A stretch of DNA of 64,000 nt from an uncultured Collinsella sp. Its GTDB lineage: Bacteria > Actinomycetota > Coriobacteriia > Coriobacteriales > Coriobacteriaceae. This document shows, piece after piece, positions 34,401 through 43,033 of this stretch. The notes below the pieces were generated by a model. The model did no database searches. It was given only the letters and a program-made list of their open reading frames with translations, and was not told where the DNA came from. Every line of letters starts with the position of its first letter. Within the stretch, counting starts at the first letter, position 1. The stretch lies in assembly GCA_934630855.1 (NCBI GenBank), contig CAKTWW010000001.1, positions 84,745 to 148,744 on the forward strand, read 5' to 3'. The translations under genes were made by a program, and so were the position numbers.

Positions 34401-36732
34401 ATATCAGGATGAGGCTCTTCCTCTCGACATTGAGGAACATACAGCCCAGCTGTCCTCCAAGAAAGCCAGAAAAATTCAGAATGATTTCATCAAAGGCGAT
34501 GTGAACGTTTTGAGTTGCACGACCACGTTTGAGTTGGGTGTGGATGTTGGCGATTTGAGGGCAATTTTTATGAGAAACGTTCCGCCCAGTACTGCGAACT
34601 ACACGCAACGTGCCGGACGAGTCGGCCGCCGCGCGGGTAAGCCCGGATATGCCATTACGTTTGCTCGCTTGCGACCGCACGACATTGCATACTTTGAGGA
34701 TCCGGCAAAGATAATTGTCGGTGATACGAGAGTGCCGATGTGCTATTTAGATAACGATGCCATTGCGATACGCCATGTTTTTGCCGTTGCCATGTCCGAG
34801 TTCTTCCGCTATGCGAGCCGGAGTTTGGGCAAAGACTATTCTCATAAGTACAACGACTTCATGAACTTATCTGAAGAAGATCCAGAGGGTCTCTGTAATC
34901 TTCGCCATTATCTTGCGTCACGGCCGGAGAGCATTTACAGACAACTCGCTTGTATCATTCCGCAAGAACTGTCTGTGGCAGATGAAATTGGCGTTGATCA
35001 ATGGAAATGGACGGACAAACTCGTCGGTCCTGTCGATCAGCGTGGAGCCAATGTCTGCGGTAGGCTGCCTCTCACGCATAACCTAAAACATGGCGATTTT
35101 GAGCGCATTCAGGAAGGTATCGAACTGAGCGAGGGTACCGATTATAGTCGCGCCTACAAGTTGCAAAAAATCAGAGAGTCTCTCGAGAAAAAAAGAACTA
35201 TCGAAATCCTTGCTGAGAACGGCATTTTGCCAAAGTATGGATTCCCTACCGATCTCGTTGAGCTTCATCTTCCTCCTGTTGAGAAGTCATTGGCGGAGAA
35301 CAGGCTTTCTCTTTCTAGGGGAATGCGGCAGGCTATCAGGGAATATGCACCCGGCGCAGAAATCGTTGCTGGTAAGACACTTTGGAAATCTGTTGGCATT
35401 AGAAAGATGAGAGGGCAAGAACTGGATGAACGCAGGTACGGAAAGTGCCCTAAATGCGAAGCCTTTGTATGGCCTATCGAAAACTACAGCGATAAGGGCG
35501 AATGTCCCGTTTGTCACACTGAGTTTGCTCTTGAAAAGAAAATGCTCGTCCCATCTTATGGTTTTGTTGGCATAGAGAGTGAAAAGGGCATTGGCATAAG
35601 GAAGCCGCGTCTAAGAGGATATTCGTCTGTGTATTTCAGTCAGCACTGGCCAAACGAGACGATGTCCGCCAAGCATCGTTTCCCTGGTGGTGTGGTACGG
35701 AGTAAATATGCCGAAAACGGCCAGCTTTGCGTGACCAACAGCCCCTCTAAGGGTTTTCGGGTCTGTTCTTACTGCAGTCGTGCCGCCGCTGGTGGGGAGA
35801 GAATCAAGCACAGCTACTTGTGCGAAAAAAGCGGTATTACCCCCATCATTAAAAGATACAGCGCTTTGGGAACCTCCTTCGTGAGCGATGTTCTTGAACT
35901 CGTATTTGATTTTGACGTTACAGTTCACTTTGATGATGCTGACTGGGAAGCTGTGATGTGGGCGCTGTTTACTGCCGCGGCTAAAATCCTTGAGGTGCCC
36001 GAGACCGAACTCGGGGGGACTACGTATAAAAACGACGCAGGCGGTTTCTCGGTGCTTATCTATGACGATGTGCCCGGAGGCGCGGGTCACGCGCGTCAGC
36101 TCAGTGATGAAGTTCCACATCTTATTGAAGAGGCCTACAAGGTCGTAGATGGCCATTGCGGCTGTGGTGAAGAAACTTGTTGTTACGGTTGTATTGCAAA
36201 TTACTACAACCAAGTTGTGCAGGCGAATCTTTCCCGCGGGGCTGCAAAACGAATTTTGGGAGCTCTTCTTACTGCCTCGTCATCCGGCGGTTTTGCTGGT
36301 AATGCCGATGAGGGTAAAGAGCTCGATTGCAAGGCTGGTGTCTCCGACCCAGTTGATGGATTTGAGCTATGGGCCTCTGATGATGGTGCGAACAATGAGG
36401 CGCTTTCGTTGGCCGAAGCGATGAGGCTGTCAATCCGATCTAATTCTTCGGAAGAGTGGATCGAGTTGATTCGTGAAATGACGAGCTACGATTCGCATTT
36501 GCGCTGGGAGACTCCGGATAAAGACGTGGAACTATCTGATGCTGGCGGCGACAGCGCTTACGCCACGCTTGTTTGGCGCAAGTCCAAGGTCATTCTTCTT
36601 GACGAGGAAGCAGCGGGCGATTTCGAGGATGTCTTTGGGTCTGCCTGGCGCAACGTTTCGGGTTGGAGCCTGTTTGTCGTTGGCGATTGCTCTGCCGAAG
36701 ATGTGATGGGCGAGATTCATAAAGAGGCGTAA
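31417..36732 (+). CDS. druE: DruE-like DEAH helicase with DUF1998 module
   Basis: A 1771-residue protein. Helicase motifs: Walker A GTGSGKTE (about residue 119), DEAH (259), SATIG (motif III), then after a ~700-residue insert the C-terminal lobe with TTFELGVDVG and QRAGRVGRRAG (motif VI, about 1064). Several CxxC pairs (513, 575, 619, 953, 1344, 1363) suggest zinc ribbons in the insert and after the helicase. The DUF1998 module with DDVPGGAGH and CGCGEETCCYGC (about 1581) follows. Size and architecture match DruE, the universal Druantia protein, and the MrfA/DISARM-type DUF1998 helicases more distantly. GCAGGAG precedes ATG 31417. A three-base gap separates it from the NERD gene. Confidence 0.8.
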   Translation: MTYAKEFNPIETARKVENSYREYIATTIHFDDADLQKQLETILCEPGYLAKGPFLEAAPPYSKDKSVADLVEEGILCKGMMSLGGGETKNFDPYRPLYVHQVKAIERSVAWRNYAVVTGTGSGKTECFLLPILNDILAEFEKSGRSAGIRAMILYPMNALANDQLKRLRQLLKGTDITFGRYTGDTEEEESEALRKWKDENPDETRLSNEIISREKIRENPPNILLTNYSMLEYLLLRPEDAPLFGGAFGTNWRHIAIDEAHVYSGALGTEIAYLLRRVKARIESETGELPKLHCYATSATIGSEEDMPKVAAFARDLFGEPFSSDPANLDVITSEKDQPQDALDEKPWGTLSLDTWAELRKELSDPENANVEDIRSALEFGGAPEEAVARLDGESPLIGLGKVLLGESSTAKLVRRCERLFDLTDLGSIRELEIEGLAGDKRGVEILTAMVEVLSSAQRSKDVPILTSRYHSFLRAPEGIYLNLHTRKLTPHKTIAEHYDDENDTPVYEVSVCRHCGQAYILGVEKSDSEAKTAWLNPRHEGTDSDDEFLPRTYYRLLSDETERDPDEKVQWLCPICGSLHHEAEGGAHRFVHEGDSRIPVALNENEKRQADEEEARCRHCGYQSPVAIQPMRVSPEAAGSVVCYDLVRDIPPFDEEEEDEDDLFADLDEERRAGSVICFSDKRQDAAFFAPAMDRTYGSITHRQLIREAVEALSRDDEGCSPSSVINWITSVARRRYPGVLGSDRKGKATAWVLDELAAEDSRNSLEGLGVVRIEPTEFNEGFSHPGVKKLVAKQVDNLNAVGATWLSTEDYILFARVCLELLRERNAIEVPEGVPDLRNNHEKRGNLVVLESDGSKARDIVQFAGASAKGTENKRSAFIRKYCKREYGIELSREDSRSILQSLFQFTGKYLTCKLFKGEGYLIDSKEHFRLNRDIWTMYPHSDDDVIYRCDACGCATHLDTHGVCMTAKCDGKMVKMTFAQAMDKDRFYKMVYQDEALPLDIEEHTAQLSSKKARKIQNDFIKGDVNVLSCTTTFELGVDVGDLRAIFMRNVPPSTANYTQRAGRVGRRAGKPGYAITFARLRPHDIAYFEDPAKIIVGDTRVPMCYLDNDAIAIRHVFAVAMSEFFRYASRSLGKDYSHKYNDFMNLSEEDPEGLCNLRHYLASRPESIYRQLACIIPQELSVADEIGVDQWKWTDKLVGPVDQRGANVCGRLPLTHNLKHGDFERIQEGIELSEGTDYSRAYKLQKIRESLEKKRTIEILAENGILPKYGFPTDLVELHLPPVEKSLAENRLSLSRGMRQAIREYAPGAEIVAGKTLWKSVGIRKMRGQELDERRYGKCPKCEAFVWPIENYSDKGECPVCHTEFALEKKMLVPSYGFVGIESEKGIGIRKPRLRGYSSVYFSQHWPNETMSAKHRFPGGVVRSKYAENGQLCVTNSPSKGFRVCSYCSRAAAGGERIKHSYLCEKSGITPIIKRYSALGTSFVSDVLELVFDFDVTVHFDDADWEAVMWALFTAAAKILEVPETELGGTTYKNDAGGFSVLIYDDVPGGAGHARQLSDEVPHLIEEAYKVVDGHCGCGEETCCYGCIANYYNQVVQANLSRGAAKRILGALLTASSSGGFAGNADEGKELDCKAGVSDPVDGFELWASDDGANNEALSLAEAMRLSIRSNSSEEWIELIREMTSYDSHLRWETPDKDVELSDAGGDSAYATLVWRKSKVILLDEEAAGDFEDVFGSAWRNVSGWSLFVVGDCSAEDVMGEIHKEA

Positions 36733-36734
36733 CT

Positions 36735-38468
36735 GTGGCTGCAAGAATGATACCGAGCCTTGGTCCGGCTGAATACGACGATCGGAGCCGTGAAGGGGAG
36801 ATTTATTACGCGCTGAGCAAGCTTCCCGATGATTTTACGGTTATCCATTCATACAAGATGTTGGATATTGTGGATGGAAACGCTATTGAGCAGAGGGAAG
36901 CCGATTTCGTCGTGTTTAATCGCAAGCTCGGTATCCTTGTTATCGAGGCGAAAGCGGGGAAAATTCACTGCGAAAACGGTGAATGGTTATACGGAAATGG
37001 CATATCGATGAGGCGGCACGGAGGTCCCTTCCGGCAGGCAGATAGCATTAAGTGGAAGCTCATTAATCGATTTGAGGATGTCGGATTAGGGGAGCTTTGT
37101 AGTAGGTGCAAAGTTGCTCATGCGGTCTGGCTTCCGTCCCTGGGAGCACATGAGCTTGGTTTTATTGATTACTCCCCCGAGGCTTCTCGCGATATTACTT
37201 TGTGTAAATCAGACTTGGGGGACCCGACTGCCCGGATAACTCGAATCATGAAGATGGATATTGGGAGAAGAGAGACAAGACTCTCCGAGACTGAGGCTAA
37301 AGAGGTCCTGCATAAAGTGCTCTTGCCGGAGTTCGATATCGTCCCGACTAATTCGGTGGACTATCGATATAACGACTTCGTGTTTGCAAGACTGCTGGAC
37401 TCGCAGGCTCGTGTGTTGAATTTTATAAAGGATCAGAAGACTGCGGTGATTAACGGGGCGGCGGGAACTGGAAAAACCCTTATTGCTATTGAGAGGGCTA
37501 GGCAGGCCGCCTGTGCGGGCAGGGTTCTCTTTTTGTGCTTTAATTCGCTTTTGAAGGAAGAGATTGCTAGAAGGTGCAGCGATGTCCCAGAAATTGATGT
37601 CTACACAATTCCAGGCTACGCCTGCAGGGTCTGCAATTCGCTCGAACCAAACTATGCCAGCCTGACCGAAGAGCTCATGGAGCATCCTGACTCGTTTCCC
37701 TATCAGCACATCGTGATAGACGAAGGTCAAGACTTTGGTCTCAAAGCTATCGAGGACGCGATGGTGCTCGAAACGTTGCGCTCTATTGTGGAATCAAAGC
37801 CGGAAAGCACCATGTACCTCTTTTACGACAAAAGGCAGTTTGTTCAAGGTTCAACTATGCCCAGCTTTCTTATGGATGCCGATTGTAAATTAACGCTCTA
37901 TGTCAACTGCCGGAATACGGAAGCTATCGAAAAGTCTTCTCTGAGCGCTCTTGGTGAAGCGAGTGGTTTTGGAACACAGGTGATGGCAAGGCTCGGCAAG
38001 CCTCCATTGCTTATGATTAATTGTGATGCTGCCGCACAAGAGGCGTTTGTGGATAAACACATTACCCTTCTCAGGAATGACGGTATTAACGATATTGTGG
38101 TTATCACATGTAAGACGCTGGAAACTTCTAAGCTGTCGAGCTGCTTTACTGAGCATCAGGGCCTAAAGAGGTGGAAAGGCCAGAAGGTTCCCGTCCATAC
38201 AGCGAGAAAATTCAAGGGGATGGAGGCTGCTGCAGTAATTATGATTGATGTCGATCAAGCTTTATGGGAACAGCCATCCATGAGCTACAAGCCTGAACCT
38301 GGAACTTTGTTTTACACGGCGGCATCGAGGGCACGGCATGAACTTAGGATTGTTTGCGATATGGATGAGGATGCCTGTAACCAGGTGCTTTTGGCTATGG
38401 GCGAAAAGGCGAATAGGCGTCCCGGCAAGAAGCTCGCAAATGTTCTGGGGGCAGTATTGGTTGGATAG
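36735..38468 (+). CDS. NERD-domain nuclease fused to UvrD-like helicase
   Basis: A 577-residue protein. Residues ~20-120 form a NERD (nuclease-related) domain with a PD-(D/E)xK-like core: Asp57 and E71-x-K73 (GILVIEAKAG), and an upstream Glu in REGEIYY. A superfamily-1 helicase follows: Walker A GAAGTGKT (241), Walker B IVIDEGQDF, motif III FYDKRQFVQ, NCRNT (motif IV), ARKFKGMEAAAVI (V) and YTAASRARHEL (VI). GTG 36735 follows AAAGAGG; the gap to druE is two bases, so it is co-translated. A nuclease plus translocase is a plausible effector, but it is not part of the published type III Druantia definition I know. Confidence 0.85.
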   Translation: MAARMIPSLGPAEYDDRSREGEIYYALSKLPDDFTVIHSYKMLDIVDGNAIEQREADFVVFNRKLGILVIEAKAGKIHCENGEWLYGNGISMRRHGGPFRQADSIKWKLINRFEDVGLGELCSRCKVAHAVWLPSLGAHELGFIDYSPEASRDITLCKSDLGDPTARITRIMKMDIGRRETRLSETEAKEVLHKVLLPEFDIVPTNSVDYRYNDFVFARLLDSQARVLNFIKDQKTAVINGAAGTGKTLIAIERARQAACAGRVLFLCFNSLLKEEIARRCSDVPEIDVYTIPGYACRVCNSLEPNYASLTEELMEHPDSFPYQHIVIDEGQDFGLKAIEDAMVLETLRSIVESKPESTMYLFYDKRQFVQGSTMPSFLMDADCKLTLYVNCRNTEAIEKSSLSALGEASGFGTQVMARLGKPPLLMINCDAAAQEAFVDKHITLLRNDGINDIVVITCKTLETSKLSSCFTEHQGLKRWKGQKVPVHTARKFKGMEAAAVIMIDVDQALWEQPSMSYKPEPGTLFYTAASRARHELRIVCDMDEDACNQVLLAMGEKANRRPGKKLANVLGAVLVG

Positions 38469-38562
38469 AGTATTTCGAACATTCCGTTGCCCACCGTGAA
38501 CCTGAGGAGAGGCCTAAGACATTGGGCTAGCTGTTCCGTATTAGCGTAGGCGCGAGCAGCGT

Positions 38563-40305
38563 CTATATCACCGGGATATACCGCGACAGGTACTCCTTGA
38601 GTGCGGGGTCGCACACGTAGAGATACGTTCCCAGCATACCGCGCGTCATCAGGACGTAGTAGGCGTTGACAATGATCTTGCGCAGGTCATCATCGCTTGC
38701 CTTTTTCTTTGCGACCGCATCTTTGAAGTTCGCCTTGTTAACGCAGACGGCTTCTTTGGCAGCATCGTAGTAAATATCTGGACCCAGAATTACGAAGCCA
38801 TAGTTGAGGTCGTAGCCCTGCACCGTGTGGATGCATCCGACCTCGTTGACGGCGTTGGGGGAGTTAACCCAATCCTTTTGGCTCGAGTTCCATCGTTTAG
38901 GGATGCCCTCGATGATGATATCGAACGCATCTTTATTGCTCTTGGTTTCCCATTTCCAGGCAAAGCCAGCCGTCATGCGGGACAGGCCGACTTCTTTTTC
39001 TTTCGTTTGTTGTAGGGAACAGAAGTCCTCAAACCGGTCGACGATGCCAAACTGGTACCTGGGGATATCGCTGTTCGGGTCGCCGGCTCGCGAGTCGTAG
39101 GGCTGCGAGGCAAAAAGCTCATCAAACTTCATGCCTGCATGCATGTGCGCTTTGTTATCGAGCAAGTCGTACACAAAATCGAGGTACTCATCGCCGCCGC
39201 GCACGCGCATTTGGGTACTCAGGTTGAATTCTTCGGTCTCGACGCCAGCTTCTTCAATTTGGTTGAGTCGCTGCTCAAGGCCGTCTCGGTTGAGTCCCGA
39301 TGCGCGGACCTGCTGCTTGGGGTCATAGAACAGATATGCCTTGTCACAGCATTTGAAAATCCAATCCACCTGGTTGCTCGTGCGTGGCAAGTTGAGTCGT
39401 TCGCATGTGTTGTAAAAAGCTCCGATGCCGGCGCCGGCGGTCAAGTAGTTTCCCAGTCGGTGTGCTTCGTCGACAAGCAAGATGTCATACCGATCGTTTT
39501 TGGTGACATCGCTTGGGCTCAGGATGTCGCCGGGCTTTAACCCGGGAAGGAAGTGCGTGAGCTTTTTGAGTGTCTTGCTTAGAGACTCCATGGGTGTCAC
39601 GAAGCCGACTCGCAGACCGGAAAGGTTTGGCTCGTTTTTGATTTTGAACATGAGGCTGATGGCCAGAATCGTTTTGCCTGTGCCCGGTGCGCCGTTAACG
39701 ACGGTTACGCGCTTTCTTTTAGGACCGCCATGTTTGATGTCTTCGTGTTCCTGCTCGAGACGCTTGTAAATCGTCTCGATCGTTTCGTATTGATCGGGCG
39801 TGAGCGTCTTGAAAGGCGAGAACTTAAAGAGGTCCGAGTTCTCGAGCTCTTCAATCGGATGAATCGCGTAGTTTTCCTCACGAAGCTTCGTCCAGAGGTC
39901 TCGGAACTTCTGTCGATACTGAGGCCGCTCAAAATAATCGAATTGGGCATAGCCGTTGTTGGCATTGGTTACCTGGTATTTTTCGTCAGCGCAGAACAGC
40001 TCAATAAGTCGATTCTCAAACTCAAATGTCGCGGACTGATTGAACGTCGGGTTGTCGATCAGAAGGGTCCGGTCGAAGTCCTTCTCAACGTTTGCGGCGT
40101 GTTGCTTCATGCGGCGCCGATAATTGGTCGTTTGACCGATGTAAGCCGTTTTGTTTTTGCTGTTAGTCAGAATGTAGAGAACGGGCCAGCTTTCATCATG
40201 GTGCGACCCTGGCTTTGGCGTGCCAAAATCCTGCAACGATTCACTTGTCTCAAAGGGTTGGGGCAGGGGAAGCGTATATTGCCGAAGGGCGAACTCGTTA
40301 CTCAT
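38563..40305 (-). CDS. GIY-YIG nuclease fused to DUF2075 (Schlafen-like) helicase
   Basis: A 580-residue protein. Residues ~42-110 are a GIY-YIG domain: LYILTNSKNKTAYIGQTTNYRRRM with a late Glu in FEFENRLIELF. From ~residue 195 an SF1-type NTPase follows: VNGAPGTGKTILA (Walker A), DEAHRLG (Walker B), then FYDPKQQVRASG, and HTVQGYDLNYGFVILGPD, typical of DUF2075. I start at ATG 40305 (MSNEFAL) where GAAAGGCGG precedes and where the family begins; the ATG overlaps the stop of the MazG-like gene by eight bases. The pair is convergent to the Druantia-like operon. Likely a defence nuclease-helicase, untested. Confidence 0.83.
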   Translation of the reverse strand: MSNEFALRQYTLPLPQPFETSESLQDFGTPKPGSHHDESWPVLYILTNSKNKTAYIGQTTNYRRRMKQHAANVEKDFDRTLLIDNPTFNQSATFEFENRLIELFCADEKYQVTNANNGYAQFDYFERPQYRQKFRDLWTKLREENYAIHPIEELENSDLFKFSPFKTLTPDQYETIETIYKRLEQEHEDIKHGGPKRKRVTVVNGAPGTGKTILAISLMFKIKNEPNLSGLRVGFVTPMESLSKTLKKLTHFLPGLKPGDILSPSDVTKNDRYDILLVDEAHRLGNYLTAGAGIGAFYNTCERLNLPRTSNQVDWIFKCCDKAYLFYDPKQQVRASGLNRDGLEQRLNQIEEAGVETEEFNLSTQMRVRGGDEYLDFVYDLLDNKAHMHAGMKFDELFASQPYDSRAGDPNSDIPRYQFGIVDRFEDFCSLQQTKEKEVGLSRMTAGFAWKWETKSNKDAFDIIIEGIPKRWNSSQKDWVNSPNAVNEVGCIHTVQGYDLNYGFVILGPDIYYDAAKEAVCVNKANFKDAVAKKKASDDDLRKIIVNAYYVLMTRGMLGTYLYVCDPALKEYLSRYIPVI

Positions 40306-40654
40306 GATGGCCCGCCTTTCTGTATTCGTTCGAGCCGGTGTCGATGGGGTAGCGTTCACCGTTGCGTTTGAGTTTGGACGAGAGCGCCGCCTGTAAGTCG
40401 ATGTCATTGAGGTCGGCAAAACGCAGGAGAAAAAGCAGTGTGTCGGCTACTTCGTCTTCGATGGCTTGGCGCTGCTTGGGGTCTTGGAACATTTCTGCAA
40501 TACGCTCGTCGCTCATAAAGCGGAAGAGCTGTAACAGCTCGGAGGACTCAGTTGCCATGCCGATAGCGAGTTCTTTTGGCGTGTGGTATTTGCGCCAATC
40601 ACGCGCATCGCAAAAATCTCTGACTTGCGTCGTCATGGCATCGAGCTTGTCCAT
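40298..40654 (-). CDS. MazG-like nucleotide pyrophosphohydrolase
   Basis: A 118-residue all-alpha NTP pyrophosphohydrolase. The metal-binding helices show ESSELLQLF and EDEVADTLLFLLRFAD, the EExxE...ExxD pattern of MazG/dUTPase-like enzymes, which hydrolyse NTPs to NMP and pyrophosphate. ATG 40654 follows AAGGGGG. The end overlaps the start of the GIY-YIG/DUF2075 gene, so the two are made together; coupling of a nucleotide hydrolase to a nuclease-helicase suggests alarm-nucleotide control or substrate depletion. That link is inference. Confidence 0.86.
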   Translation of the reverse strand: MDKLDAMTTQVRDFCDARDWRKYHTPKELAIGMATESSELLQLFRFMSDERIAEMFQDPKQRQAIEDEVADTLLFLLRFADLNDIDLQAALSSKLKRNGERYPIDTGSNEYRKAGHHE

Positions 40655-40769
40655 TGTCTGCAGCCCCCTTGATAGTCATTGCTTTATTATGGCGGTATCT
40701 GAGATTTATTGCACCCCATTTAGGACATGCGACACATGCGGGTGAGGTGGCCCGGCAGGAGGTTTCATC

Positions 40770-40991
40770 ATGAAGATCAATGTTGATGTAGATCAGCTAC
40801 GCGAGGGCTTGCTCGACCGCGTGGGGAGCGCGGCTGGCGTGGGCTTTCCCGCCGCCATGCTCGACGTAATGGATATCGAGGGTGAGTCTCCCCAGCAGCT
40901 CCTAGCCCGAGCCGAACGCGAAGGCATTGACCTCCGCGACTTTGCTGTCGATGATGCGGACGACGGCTGCGACGCAGGCGAGGACTGGTAA
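40770..40991 (+). CDS. Small acidic protein of unknown function
   Basis: A 73-residue soluble protein. The first ~55 residues alternate hydrophobic and charged positions in a helical pattern (DQLREGLLDRVGSAAGVGFPAAMLDV); the C-terminus is acidic (DDADDGCDAGEDW). No family is recognised. Support for a real gene: AGGAGG six bases before ATG 40770, GC-rich third positions like the chromosome (unlike the defence genes), and a stop followed by the family A palindrome that could serve as terminator. Its AT-poor codon use marks the right edge of the island. Confidence 0.65.
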   Translation: MKINVDVDQLREGLLDRVGSAAGVGFPAAMLDVMDIEGESPQQLLARAEREGIDLRDFAVDDADDGCDAGEDW

Positions 40992-41015
40992 CCACAACCG
41001 CCCCTCAACCCCATC

Positions 41016-41100
41016 CCTCAATAAGTTGCGGTGAAATAGGGACTGTTTGGGCCGCTAGAAGGCCTATTCAGTCCCTATTTCACCGCAACTTATTGAGGGG
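41016..41100. repeat. Dispersed palindrome, family A, copy 3
   Basis: The longest copy: CCTCAATAAGTTGCGGTGAAA with AATAGGGACTG on the left, complemented perfectly on the right by CAGTCCCTATTTC and GTTGCGG-type arm ending TTATTGAGGGG. It sits between the small protein and the antiporter gene, which converge here. Confidence 0.88.
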
Positions 41101-41110
41101 GCGGGGGCTG

Positions 41111-42712
41111 TTAGGAGGCCAGCGTGGCGATGACGGCTTCGTCGCCGGCGAATATGAGGGTGTTGCCGTCGGGGATGATCGTTTGTCCGTCGCGCTTGAG
41201 CATCACGACGATAAACGGGTGCTTGCCTTGCGGCACGTCGCGCAGACGCTGCCCAGCTAAGCGACCGTGGGGGGTCACGGTGACCTCGCGCAGCGTAACC
41301 TCGGCACGCTCCTCAAACGTTGGAGCAGCCATAACCAGAAGGTCGCCTTCTTCGATCACGGTATCGCCGTTGGGCAGTACCGGGTGTGCACCGTCGCGCA
41401 GCACCAGGACTACCAGCATGTCCGTGACGCTGCCAATATCGGCGAGCGAGCGCCCGGCAAACGGATGCCCCACGCCCACCTTGAGCTTGACGAACGACAT
41501 GCCGTCCTCGTCGCGGTAATCGTTAAAGGTGCGGCGCACGTCGCCTTCCGCATCGATCATATCGAGCTTTTTCGCCACCGCCGGCAGCAGCGATCCTTGC
41601 ACCACAATGCTCGACACGGCAATCACAAACACCAGGTCAAACAGGTCGTGACCACCGGGAACGCCGGCCACGACGGCAAAAAGGCTAAAGACGACCGACG
41701 CGGCGCCGCGCAGGCCCGCCCAGCTTACAAGCGCTACCTGGCGAGGGTTCGTCTTAAAGGGCGCCAGCAGCAGGCCGACGGCGATGGGGCGGCTCACAAA
41801 GAGCATGAACGCCATGAGTGCCAGGCCCGGCAGCAGCATTTGCGGCAGACGGACGGGAGTCACGAGCAGGCCGAGTAAGAAGAAGATCGTCATCTCGGCC
41901 ATCTCGGTGAGGGTGTCGAAGAAGTGCGCCAGCTCGACCTTGCCGGTGATGTCGCTCGCGCCCAGCACGATGCCGGCCAGGTACACGGCCAAAAAGCCAT
42001 TGCCGCCCAGGTAGCTCGGCAGCGCGTAGGCGACGATCGCCACGGCGAACAGAAAGATGGTTTGCGCGCCCTCGGCCGTTGCGTGCGCGCGCTCGATCAG
42101 GCGCCCCGATGCCCAGCCGATGACAAGGCCCAGCCCCACGCCCAGGATGATCTGCTTGGCCAGCAGCACGGGGATGTCGATATTGCCGCCGGCCGCGAGG
42201 GTCGCGAGCACCGCGGTGAGCATGTAGGCGACGGGGTCGTTGGAGCCCGATTCGACCTCGAGCAGCGAGTCGGTGCCGCCCCTCAGCGAAAGATTGTGTT
42301 CGCGCAGCACGCTAAAGACGCTCGCCGCGTCGGTGGACGCCACGACCGATCCCAGCAGCAGGCCGCCGATCCAGTCGAACCCCAGTACAAAATGCGCGAA
42401 CACGCCGGTGATGCCGGCGGTGATGACGACACCGAGCGTGCTCAGCAGCACCGCGGGCGCGGCGACGGGCTTGGCGCGGTCGATGTTGGTGTTAAAACCG
42501 CCGTAGAACATGATGAACAGCAGCGCTGTGCTGCAGACGGTTTCGGTAAGCGCGTAATCGCTAAAGTCGATGTGAGCCGGGCCGTTGACGCCCAGTAGCA
42601 TGCCGAGCGCGATAAAGATGAGCAGGGTGGGGAAGGGGAGCTTTTTGCCGACGGGTTTGATGGTCAGGCACAAAATGATGACGAGGCCGATAAAAAGAAG
42701 GATCTGGTTCAT
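41111..42712 (-). CDS. K+/H+ (CPA1-type) antiporter with two TrkA-C domains
   Basis: A 533-residue membrane protein of the NhaP2/CvrA type. About 12 hydrophobic segments to ~residue 390 include the conserved GSVVASTDAASVFSVL (ion-site Asp pair) and VESGSNDPVAYML. The cytoplasmic part carries two TrkA-C (RCK-C) domains, about residues 420-470 and 480-533, that bind regulatory ligands such as nucleotides. It exchanges K+ or Na+ for protons for pH and ion balance. ATG 42712; no obvious operon partner, with a 320-base divergent gap to the phosphoesterase gene. Confidence 0.88.
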   Translation of the reverse strand: MNQILLFIGLVIILCLTIKPVGKKLPFPTLLIFIALGMLLGVNGPAHIDFSDYALTETVCSTALLFIMFYGGFNTNIDRAKPVAAPAVLLSTLGVVITAGITGVFAHFVLGFDWIGGLLLGSVVASTDAASVFSVLREHNLSLRGGTDSLLEVESGSNDPVAYMLTAVLATLAAGGNIDIPVLLAKQIILGVGLGLVIGWASGRLIERAHATAEGAQTIFLFAVAIVAYALPSYLGGNGFLAVYLAGIVLGASDITGKVELAHFFDTLTEMAEMTIFFLLGLLVTPVRLPQMLLPGLALMAFMLFVSRPIAVGLLLAPFKTNPRQVALVSWAGLRGAASVVFSLFAVVAGVPGGHDLFDLVFVIAVSSIVVQGSLLPAVAKKLDMIDAEGDVRRTFNDYRDEDGMSFVKLKVGVGHPFAGRSLADIGSVTDMLVVLVLRDGAHPVLPNGDTVIEEGDLLVMAAPTFEERAEVTLREVTVTPHGRLAGQRLRDVPQGKHPFIVVMLKRDGQTIIPDGNTLIFAGDEAVIATLAS

Positions 42713-43033
42713 GGGTAGTGTCCGCTCCTGGATGGTTGGCGTGGCACGGTCAGTTGTCTGCGGTTATTCGTACCCAAAGATGGTGGGTTTATGGGGTTGG
42801 TCCGTGTGTGTTCGCATTATCGACACGAGGCCGGGGCGCGGGCGGCGCTGGTTGGGGCGTTGGTGCTGGTGGCGCGGGGTTTCCGGGGCGTGCTGGCGGC
42901 CGCTTGTGACTGTTGGCGGCTTGCGGTACTTTCCAGCTTTATTGCAACGGAGTACAATGGGTAACGTTTAAGTTCAACTTGAAGTTTTAGTTGCGGTGCC
43001 GGGCTTCGGCCGCAATACAAGGAGAGGCGTACC
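42713..43033. other. Divergent promoter region, antiporter / phosphoesterase
   Basis: No gene is supported. A TACAAT -10-like hexamer lies at 42953-42958 ahead of the phosphoesterase gene, and a small AAGTTCAACTTGAA palindrome follows it. Nothing else recognisable. Confidence 0.35.

Noticed and set aside
31417-36732. DISARM (drmA/drmB) as the identity of the helicase
   Set aside because: DISARM splits the helicase and DUF1998 into two genes and has a methyltransferase and PLD nuclease, none of which is here; one 1771-residue fusion beside a ~1030-residue protein fits Druantia type III better.
36735-38468. Gabija GajB or a plain UvrD as the identity of the third gene
   Set aside because: There is no GajA-like partner, and the clear NERD nuclease core at the N-terminus is not part of GajB.
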